Part shown: positions 6,857-12,118 of the stretch, one piece after another
Numbering within the stretch: position 1 is the first letter of the stretch
Layout: each line of letters starts with the position of its first letter
NCBI GenBank assembly: GCA_002786505.1
Contig: PCTK01000089.1
Coordinates: 1,143 to 13,260 of the forward strand
Length of the DNA: 12,118 bases
From: Nitrospinae bacterium CG22_combo_CG10-13_8_21_14_all_47_10
GTDB taxonomy: Bacteria > Nitrospinota > Nitrospinia > Nitrospinales > VA-1
Reading direction: 5' to 3'
The notes under the pieces: generated by a model
What the model saw: the letters and a program-made list of their open reading frames with translations, nothing else
Told to the model about the DNA's origin: nothing
Database searches by the model: none
Program-made: the position numbers and the translations under genes

Positions 6857-6917
6857 GGAGGAGACGGGGGAAAGATCTGGCTGTGGAACCGAATCCGTTC
6901 CCCCCGAAAGGAGGAGA
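6857..6917. ncRNA. GGA-rich structured element (candidate RNA element, unproven)
   Basis: CGGGGG (6865-6870) can pair with CCCCCG (6901-6906), enclosing a small GGAAC/GTTCC hairpin (6885-6889 with 6897-6901, competing for base 6901). The structure is flanked by direct repeats GGAGGAGA (6857-6864 and 6910-6917). On the plus strand twelve GGA triplets occur between 6817 and 7020. On the minus strand the same repeat reads TCTCCTCC, similar to the 3' end of 16S rRNA. It lies in the 3' untranslated region of the TPR transcript. Whether it is a separate small RNA is a guess. Confidence 0.25.
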
Positions 6918-6968
6918 AAAGTACTATAAAAATTCTATAATAATAAAATTAAAAAAGTATTAACCCTG

Positions 6969-6986
6969 CATTAAAAGTTTTTAATG
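6969..6986. repeat. Perfect A/T inverted repeat
   Basis: CATTAAAA (6969-6976) and TTTTAATG (6979-6986) are exact complements separated by 2 bp. It sits in the A/T-rich part of the gene-free stretch. It shares the core AAAAGTTTTT with the orn leader repeat. Purpose unknown. Confidence 0.5.
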
Positions 6987-7062
6987 TTGGGCGGAGGAGG
7001 ATGTAAAGCGCTTGCGTGGAGAGGTGAACCAAAAATAATGGACGACTAACTCATAGTGGGTA

Positions 7063-7734
7063 TTAATTCAGCAGGGCATCCAGATCCAGAACTGCATTCA
7101 TATAAGTATCTTGAACTCTCTTGAGATTATTTTCCAGCCAGAGGTCTGCAAAACTCGCAGGGAAGCGGGCGAACCCTTTTATCTGATTGATGGCGAGACG
7201 GCAGTCCCGATACCAGGAAATATTTTTATTAGTCTTGAAAATTTTCATGGCTTTTTTAAATTCCTCGATGGCGGAATCCGGTTTCTGGTCTCCAAAGTAC
7301 GCAAAGGCCAGTCCCACCCGGCCCAGTCCTTCCTCGGGATTTAACAGGATTGTTTTTTTGAAGGCTTCGGCGGCCTGGGAATATTGTTTCATGGCGGCAA
7401 GGGAATTGGCGAAATGAAACCAGGAGTCATAGTGATTGGGGTTAGACTCTGTAAGCGATTTAGAGATCTCGACGGCCTTATTCAATTGTCCCAGCCGCGC
7501 ATAGGTGCTGGTGAGTTTTAGCTTGGTGTAAAGGGTGATGTTGGGAGGCGGATTTCCGTTAAGGGTTTTTTGCCAGTAACCGGCGGCATCTTCAAAGAAA
7601 CTTTCCTTATCCAGACTCCGCGCTTTTTCCAGGGCAATTTTGTATTGCTCTTCAGAAAAAGCCAGGGCAGGCAGGAAGAGAAAAAGAATCAAAGTGGTTT
7701 TTATAAAGCAAAAAGTCTGCGGTGTAAACTTCAT
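7063..7734 (-). CDS. Secreted TPR-repeat protein
   Basis: 223 residues. The N-terminus has a Sec-type signal peptide: lysines at 2 and 12, a hydrophobic core at 13-24, and a likely cut after ALAFS (residue 27). There is no lipobox cysteine, so the mature protein is predicted to be periplasmic and soluble. Three tetratricopeptide-like repeats follow, at about 69-100, 102-133 (clearest: WFHFANSLAAMKQYSQAAEA) and 136-168, making a helical protein-binding scaffold. The C-terminal 50 residues match nothing I recognise. It starts 9 bp after the glnD stop on the same strand without a strong ribosome binding site, so it is probably translationally coupled to glnD. A link to nitrogen signalling is not evident, since GlnD is cytosolic and this protein is exported. 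The partner is unknown. Confidence 0.85.
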   Translation of the reverse strand: MKFTPQTFCFIKTTLILFLFLPALAFSEEQYKIALEKARSLDKESFFEDAAGYWQKTLNGNPPPNITLYTKLKLTSTYARLGQLNKAVEISKSLTESNPNHYDSWFHFANSLAAMKQYSQAAEAFKKTILLNPEEGLGRVGLAFAYFGDQKPDSAIEEFKKAMKIFKTNKNISWYRDCRLAINQIKGFARFPASFADLWLENNLKRVQDTYMNAVLDLDALLN

Positions 7735-7743
7735 AACGGTAAT

Positions 7744-10461
7744 TTATGGGTTAGAGGTTAACGCTTCCTGTAAAAATAACGGCTCCCCGGTTACCAGAGG
7801 TCGCAAGGAATTTTTAATAGATTGAATAAAGTGTTCTTCATTGTTCATGATTCTTTCCACATCTTCGGGACGCAGGTAAAAAACATTGGAAGCAGAGCTT
7901 TGATTGGTATGGAGGACGGCTTTCTGGCATTCCATGTTGGCATCGGAGAAGACTTTGGTTTCCATCATGAATGTCCCCGGAAGGTTGTGGGTCGATAATT
8001 TAACGGAACGTCCGATAGTTTTCATTTTCAATTTTACTTCCTGAAAATGCCGCTTTTCCGAAAAGCTGGCAACGGACCTGCCTTTGAATATGGATTCTAA
8101 AGGTTCCTTGTCGATGAAAATCCGCCGCAGGTCTTCCTGAATACGTTGCTGAATAAAAAAGAAGTCACCATAATCAATGGGTTTTCCGGTGGAATCGATA
8201 ACTTTGAAGACATCAAAAACCTTGTCACGCAAGGTCTGAATATTGGCTTCAACAATATCCAACTGGTTAAACGCCAATACCGCGGAAATTTTGTACAGAA
8301 ACCCTCGCGCATCCTGGGTACAGACAATCAATTCAGAAGGTTGCCCTGGCCTGAAAAGCATCTCTGCCAAAAACGGTTCCCGCGACTGGATAAACTTATA
8401 ATAAATTTCCATCTGCGACTGTAGTTCGCGGGGCAGACGAACCATCTTCAGGAATTCCAGTTTTATATGGTTAGGGACGCTTTCCCGTTTCTTATGGTGA
8501 AGGGTGTATTGATAAAATAATTTTAATTGCTTGATCTGCGAGGAGGACATATCCATTTTAGTTCCGCCCCGGTCTGCATGGGTGAGCAGAATCAGCATCT
8601 TGAGCCTTTCCTTATCATGATTGACAAGGTCCAGTACCATGTCGTATGTGTCATCAGCTTCAGGGTCAAGTAGCATAAGATCGTACATGGTCAAATGTTT
8701 TTCCACTAGAAAAGCAACATCATCAATCCTTTTGGGTTTGTCTCTATAACCCAGGTTGTTCAAAATCTGCGGGATCATTCTTGCACCGACCAGTTCCTCG
8801 TTCTGATCGCCAACCTTCGCGCCTTTGCCGATATCATGCAGTAAAACGGCGAGTTTAAGGGCTGTTTTATCCCTCTGCGAGTGATAGAGCTCTGAAAGGA
8901 AAGGGTCGGCTGTTTCCCGGAACTCCAAGCCGTTTAAAACATCCAAGGCGGAAAGAATATGAATGTCTGTAGGGAACTTATGCACATATATATCTTGTAG
9001 CATGCCTTTCAGGTCATTAAATTGAGGGATGAAATAATCCCCCAATATTCCGAACTCATGCAGTAAACGGAGGACTTTTGCAAAATATTTCCCTCGGATA
9101 TAGCGCTTGAAACAGTTCTGGATTTCCAGTTTCGATTCTTCGTCCATGAAAATAGGATAAGCCTGATCAACATTCTGCTCGATGGCACGGATCACTTCAT
9201 AGGACAAATAATAATTTCTCTCAGCCACCCAGATGAAAACTTTGAAGAGCCATAAAGGGTCCTGGGTATACAGGCTCTCGGTTTTTTTTTCGAAATAAAT
9301 TTGATTCTGCGTATTGAGGGAAAAAAACTCTGAAAGGCTCTTCTTTTTCTTAGTGTCCGCCGCCATACTTTCCCAGTAAAGATTGCGGCTGAACCGCTTA
9401 AGGGGATAAACAGCATCGAAAAAATATTTTTGGAAAAAGGTCTTAACATCATACCCCATTGACCGGGCAATCTTTTCCCGGACCTCATAACTCATCGTAT
9501 CCTTGTGGGTCCCCTTCTGGAAAGTATGCAGGAACAAACGCACCCGGGATAAAAGGTGAAGCCCATTCTGCATGCTCTTATAAGCCAGTGGACTCAGCAG
9601 GTTTCTGGAAAACAATTCATTGAGCAATTCAAACTGGTTGGTGGTGTTCAGGTTTTGAAGAAACCGCACGGAGACCAGAGCCCAGTAAAGGCGGCGCATT
9701 TCTTCCTTAATGTTGGGCTCTTGTTGAAAAACGGTATTCTGGACCTCATAGGATTCCCCATGGCTCAGGCAATGCTTTTGAATTTCGTCACGATAAAGCA
9801 GGCTGACTGTTTTGATGGAACTCTTGAATTCACTATAGACCAGCGAGTTTCCGGTGACGAAGCGATGTTCCAAAAGCGCTAAAAACTCAGGGACTTTGGA
9901 GTGGTCCAGGTCACGTTGAAATGTTTCGTTTTCGGTGTAGCAAGAGTTGCTGGAGGAAGGGAAAATGTCCTGAAAGACGAACAGGTACTCAAAATGCCGA
10001 ATGATTTCCTCGGCGGAATTTTTGACGCTTTTGCCAAGGGAAGATTGTGAAACGATTTGGATATCCACGTCTGACCGGAAATACATTTCCTCCCTGCCAT
10101 ACCCCCCCCGGGCTACGATGGCGATGGGAACAGACTGGGTGGTCCACTCCTGATTATGTTGGTGGTTGAAATACCAGACCGCCGAATGAAAGCTGGCTTG
10201 AACCAGAGTGTCCACCAACGCCGTTTGTTTGAGTAATAACAGGTGGCAATTATCAGATTTGGAGCACTCCTTTTGGAGCAAACCGGTCTCTTTCTGGACC
10301 AGGTCAATCGCCCGATTTTTAAAGTCCAGATAAAATTTTTGCGGATCGATTTCCGCGTTGCTGGAAGATTGCCCTGCTTGATGAAGAGTAATTATTTTTT
10401 GTTGAAGCTGTTGCCGATAGGTTTCTGCAAGTTTTCGGTTAGATTGGTATAAGTCACTCAT
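7744..10461 (-). CDS. glnD: Bifunctional [protein-PII] uridylyltransferase / uridylyl-removing enzyme
   Basis: 905 residues, within the usual GlnD range. GlnD senses glutamine and uridylylates or deuridylylates PII (GlnB/GlnK), controlling glutamine synthetase and nitrogen transcription. Domains in order: a nucleotidyltransferase core with GGYGREE (119-125) and SDVD (130-133, Asp131/Asp133 metal ligands); a central helical region; an HD domain with VLLHDIGKG (539-547, His542/Asp543) for uridylyl removal, with KHLTMYDL (588-595) and HADRGG (628-633) downstream; and a first ACT domain (about 710-760, DARGFLYKIS). The second ACT region (about 810-880) is poorly conserved: the usual DRPGLL is HNLPGTF (825-831). 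The N-terminal 100 residues are also divergent. It starts at ATG with no evident ribosome binding site. aroF lies 207 bp upstream on the same strand and a TPR gene 9 bp downstream. No PII gene is in the window. Confidence 0.93.
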   Translation of the reverse strand: MSDLYQSNRKLAETYRQQLQQKIITLHQAGQSSSNAEIDPQKFYLDFKNRAIDLVQKETGLLQKECSKSDNCHLLLLKQTALVDTLVQASFHSAVWYFNHQHNQEWTTQSVPIAIVARGGYGREEMYFRSDVDIQIVSQSSLGKSVKNSAEEIIRHFEYLFVFQDIFPSSSNSCYTENETFQRDLDHSKVPEFLALLEHRFVTGNSLVYSEFKSSIKTVSLLYRDEIQKHCLSHGESYEVQNTVFQQEPNIKEEMRRLYWALVSVRFLQNLNTTNQFELLNELFSRNLLSPLAYKSMQNGLHLLSRVRLFLHTFQKGTHKDTMSYEVREKIARSMGYDVKTFFQKYFFDAVYPLKRFSRNLYWESMAADTKKKKSLSEFFSLNTQNQIYFEKKTESLYTQDPLWLFKVFIWVAERNYYLSYEVIRAIEQNVDQAYPIFMDEESKLEIQNCFKRYIRGKYFAKVLRLLHEFGILGDYFIPQFNDLKGMLQDIYVHKFPTDIHILSALDVLNGLEFRETADPFLSELYHSQRDKTALKLAVLLHDIGKGAKVGDQNEELVGARMIPQILNNLGYRDKPKRIDDVAFLVEKHLTMYDLMLLDPEADDTYDMVLDLVNHDKERLKMLILLTHADRGGTKMDMSSSQIKQLKLFYQYTLHHKKRESVPNHIKLEFLKMVRLPRELQSQMEIYYKFIQSREPFLAEMLFRPGQPSELIVCTQDARGFLYKISAVLAFNQLDIVEANIQTLRDKVFDVFKVIDSTGKPIDYGDFFFIQQRIQEDLRRIFIDKEPLESIFKGRSVASFSEKRHFQEVKLKMKTIGRSVKLSTHNLPGTFMMETKVFSDANMECQKAVLHTNQSSASNVFYLRPEDVERIMNNEEHFIQSIKNSLRPLVTGEPLFLQEALTSNP

Positions 10462-10513
10462 TAGGGAGCGCTAAACTAAAAAGTTGTTGAACCTGATTCA
10501 TAAAGCAAAGAAC

Positions 10514-10553
10514 AGGTTATCCGTATCCATAAAGGCTAAATCAGGATAAACCT
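10514..10553. repeat. Imperfect inverted repeat upstream of glnD
   Basis: AGGTTATCC (10514-10522) pairs with GGATAAACCT (10544-10553), which has one extra A, across a 21-bp spacer. It is 53-92 bp upstream of the glnD start. It could be an operator or a leader hairpin; no confident promoter could be placed beside it. Confidence 0.4.
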
Positions 10554-10575
10554 AAACTATCAGGAGTTCAAGGGG

Positions 10576-10604
10576 TTACCGCGCGGCCTGAGGCCAACCG
10601 GCAA
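10576..10604 (-). other. G/C-rich hairpin between aroF and glnD
   Basis: On the minus strand TTGCCG and CGGTAA form six pairs (one G-U wobble) around an inner GGCCT/AGGCC palindrome. The wobble pair exists only in the minus-strand RNA; in plus-strand RNA it would be an A-C mismatch, so the structure suits leftward transcription. No T-run follows on the minus strand, so it is not a normal intrinsic terminator. It may be an aroF 3' stabilising hairpin or part of a glnD leader. Confidence 0.35.
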
Positions 10605-10668
10605 TAACTTTTTCTGGCGGGCAAAGAGTTCTATCGACTCAAGGTGCCATTGCCCACTGCTTGCCTGG

Positions 10669-11685
10669 CTAGAGGGTGCGCCCCATTAATTCGGCGAAGG
10701 GCCGCAGGTTTTCCATGAGACGCGCAAATTTTGCAGGTTTCAGGGACTGTGGCCCATCGGAAAAAGCCCTGACAGGATCGGGGTGAACCTCAATGATCAG
10801 TCCATCAGCGCCGGCGGCAATAGAGGCGCGCGACATGGATTCAACCATTTCCCAATGTCCGGTCGCATGACTGGGGTCAACAATGACAGGAAGGTGGGTT
10901 TCCTTTTTCAAAACAGGTATGCAACTGATATCAAGGGTATTTCGGGTCGAGGTTTCGAAAGTGCGGATGCCGCGTTCGCAAAGAATCAGTTTATTGTTGC
11001 CTTCAGAAAGGACATATTCAGCGGACATCAAAAATTCCTGAATGGTGTTCATCATCCCCCGTTTCAAAAGAATGGGTTTGTCGATCCTTCCCAGCTCTTT
11101 CAATAATGAGAAATTCTGCATGTTCCGGGCTCCGACTTGAATGATGTCGGCATATTTGGCGACGAGGTCAATTTCGCGCGGATTCATCACCTCGGTGACA
11201 ATGGGCAAACCCGAAACTTCTTTGGCGGCGGCCAGCAGTTTTAATCCGTCCTCTTCCATCCCTTGAAAACTATAAGGGGACGTGCGCGGTTTGTAGGCGC
11301 CGCCTCGAAGAAAGTTGGCCCCGGCACTTTTAACCAGGTTTGCGGTGGTGCATATTTGTTCCTTGCTTTCCACCGAGCAAGGCCCGGCGATGATGGCGAT
11401 AGCAGGTCCGCCGATATCCACTCCACCCGCCCGAATCACAGATGGGGTAGGTTTCACTTCCCGGCTGGCAAGCTTGTAGGGTTTGAGAATGGGGAATACG
11501 CTTTCGACCCCGCCCATGGTTTCTATGGATTGCAAACGGTCCTTGCCCCGTTCATCGCCAACGGCCCCTATTACTTTGCGTTCCACACCGGCAATTTCAT
11601 GCGGAGTGTAGCCAAGCTCGCGGATGAGGTCTTCAACTTTTTCTATCTGTTCCGGTGTTGCATCCGGAGCCATAACAATGATCAT
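10669..11685 (-). CDS. aroF: 3-deoxy-7-phosphoheptulonate (DAHP) synthase, type I-beta with N-terminal regulatory domain
   Basis: 338 residues, the length of the Thermotoga-type I-beta enzyme. It condenses phosphoenolpyruvate with erythrose 4-phosphate, the first step of the shikimate pathway. Residues 1 to about 70 (MIIVMAPDATPEQIEKV at the start) form the ferredoxin-like domain that in this subfamily confers tyrosine or phenylalanine feedback. The barrel begins near residue 90 and shows AGPCSVES (100-107), LRGGAYKPRTSPYSF (126-140), KRGM (208-211), ERGIRTFE (237-244), DPSHATGH (270-277) and IIEVHPDP (297-304). Predicted metal ligands are Cys103, His273, Glu299 and Asp310. A good ribosome binding site (AAAAGGAA) lies about 9 bp before the ATG. 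An extended -10 promoter just upstream suggests independent transcription from the nitroreductase gene. Confidence 0.97.
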   Translation of the reverse strand: MIIVMAPDATPEQIEKVEDLIRELGYTPHEIAGVERKVIGAVGDERGKDRLQSIETMGGVESVFPILKPYKLASREVKPTPSVIRAGGVDIGGPAIAIIAGPCSVESKEQICTTANLVKSAGANFLRGGAYKPRTSPYSFQGMEEDGLKLLAAAKEVSGLPIVTEVMNPREIDLVAKYADIIQVGARNMQNFSLLKELGRIDKPILLKRGMMNTIQEFLMSAEYVLSEGNNKLILCERGIRTFETSTRNTLDISCIPVLKKETHLPVIVDPSHATGHWEMVESMSRASIAAGADGLIIEVHPDPVRAFSDGPQSLKPAKFARLMENLRPFAELMGRTL

Positions 11686-11694
11686 GGAGTGTTT

Positions 11695-11700
11695 CCTTTT
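11695..11700 (-). promoter_or_regulatory. Ribosome binding site of aroF
   Basis: AAAAGG on the minus strand lies 9 bp before the ATG at 11685, supporting that start and the complete ferredoxin-like domain. Confidence 0.65.
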
Positions 11701-11720
11701 AAATAAAAGCGCAAAAAAAC

Positions 11721-11729
11721 ATTATATCA
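11721..11729 (-). promoter_or_regulatory. Extended -10 promoter of aroF
   Basis: The minus strand reads TGATATAAT: a perfect TATAAT (11726-11721) with the TGn extension (11729-11727). No good -35 hexamer is seen, as is common for extended -10 promoters. Transcription would start near 11714, giving a leader of about 29 nt that contains the AAAAGG ribosome binding site. Confidence 0.6.
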
Positions 11730-11748
11730 AAAATTTTCATAAACGGGT

Positions 11749-12118
11749 CTACCCCTTCAGGCCGGGGCCATCGAGCGTGTTCAGTTTGACCACTTCATCA
11801 ATGGGCCGACGATAATCCCTGGGTCGAGGGTCATCTTTTTTATATCCAATAGGCATTAGCATTACTGGAAGGTAATTAGGCTTGATATTCACCAGTTTAG
11901 AAACCGCCTCTGGATCAAAACCGATCATCGGTACGGTGGCCAGGCCGCGATTCTGGGCGGCCAGCATTAATGTCATGGCGGCGAGTGAGGCACTGCGGAT
12001 CGCTTCATCCCTTTGTAGTTGATCGTTGTCGCTGTAGAAATTTTTTATCAAAGGAAGAATCTTGTCCTGTATTTCCTTGGCGGTACCCTTATAGATTTCG
12101 GGAGCGTCCTCATGGGCG
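11749..12118 (-). CDS. Nitroreductase family protein, C-terminal part (5' end beyond window)
   Basis: The frame is open from the right edge to a TAG at 11749, giving 122 visible C-terminal residues of a family usually near 200. FMN-dependent nitroreductases reduce nitro, quinone or enone substrates with NAD(P)H, as dimers in the cytosol. The visible part matches: an FMN-proximal helix SASLAAMTLMLAAQNRGLAT, then VPMIGFDPEAV, NYLPVMLMPIGY and the C-terminal PRPRDYRRPIDEVV typical of this family. A TTG at 12051 is only an internal codon; conserved-looking sequence continues upstream of it to the edge. The 63 bp between its stop and aroF hold the aroF promoter and no obvious terminator hairpin. 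The physiological substrate cannot be told. Confidence 0.88.
   Translation of the reverse strand, partial: AHEDAPEIYKGTAKEIQDKILPLIKNFYSDNDQLQRDEAIRSASLAAMTLMLAAQNRGLATVPMIGFDPEAVSKLVNIKPNYLPVMLMPIGYKKDDPRPRDYRRPIDEVVKLNTLDGPGLKG

Larger units (their letters stand above)
6503..7062. other. 560-bp stretch without a convincing gene
   Basis: This stretch separates the orn start from the TPR protein stop. It contains the orn leader inverted repeat (6524-6551), a strong minus-strand terminator (6805-6851), a second, branched G/C hairpin (6865-6906), a very A/T-rich block (about 6918-6985) ending in an inverted repeat, and several GGAGG-like purine runs on the plus strand. The open frames here are short, without ribosome binding sites or recognisable protein features. 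A small RNA on either strand is possible but unproven. Confidence 0.6.

Noticed and set aside
6993..7060. Strong purine runs followed by ATG (ATG-TAA, and ATG-GAC-GAC-TAA) suggesting minimal upstream reading frames
   Set aside because: No plus-strand gene follows that such frames could regulate, and the spacing to the first ATG is too short.
10462..10560. Sigma-54 promoter upstream of glnD
   Set aside because: No GG-N10-GC arrangement with the expected flanks was found on the minus strand.
11749..12051. Treating the nitroreductase piece as a complete 100-residue protein starting at TTG 12051
   Set aside because: The frame stays open to the window edge and a nitroreductase of about 200 residues is expected, so this is a partial gene.
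1..12118. CRISPR arrays, tRNA or rRNA genes, insertion sequences, phage or toxin-antitoxin genes
   Set aside because: No repeated spacer pattern, cloverleaf-like segment, transposase motif or terminal inverted repeats were seen; the coding content is contiguous housekeeping genes.

Overview
This window reads as ordinary chromosomal DNA of a Gram-negative bacterium with mid-range GC. All recognised genes are housekeeping or metabolic, and I see no tRNA, rRNA, insertion sequence, phage gene or CRISPR array. The gene complement (type I-beta DAHP synthase with an N-terminal ferredoxin-like domain, a divergent GlnD, oligoribonuclease, a membrane-embedded spermidine-synthase-like protein) suggests an uncultivated Nitrospinota or deltaproteobacterial-type lineage. 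That placement is an impression only.

Layout. Positions 1-1330 (minus) carry a two-gene unit: a low-molecular-weight protein tyrosine phosphatase, then a fructosamine-kinase-family gene overlapping it by 8 bp and cut by the left edge. This pair looks like a protein-deglycation module. A 124-bp intergenic region with apparent back-to-back promoters separates it from purB-purC (plus, 1455-3489), two steps of de novo purine synthesis. purC converges on a minus-strand run: orn (oligoribonuclease, 5924-6502), a small six-cysteine membrane-anchored protein (5633-5902) and a 684-residue spermidine-synthase-like membrane protein (3536-5590).

Positions 6503-7062 lack a convincing gene. They hold a strong minus-strand intrinsic terminator, a GGA-rich structured stretch and two A/T inverted repeats. 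Upstream of this, still on the minus strand, glnD (7744-10461) is followed after 9 bp by a secreted TPR protein (7063-7734). Then come aroF (10669-11685), with its own extended -10 promoter, and the C-terminal part of a nitroreductase entering from the right edge (11749-12118).

The most interesting items are the kinase/phosphatase deglycation pair, in which both enzymes have a cysteine in the nucleotide- or phosphate-binding loop of the type implicated in redox switching; the membrane spermidine-synthase-like protein whose motifs do not fit aminopropyl transfer; the GlnD with a degraded second ACT domain; and the structured GGA-rich intergenic region. I see no clear new multi-gene defence or mobile system.
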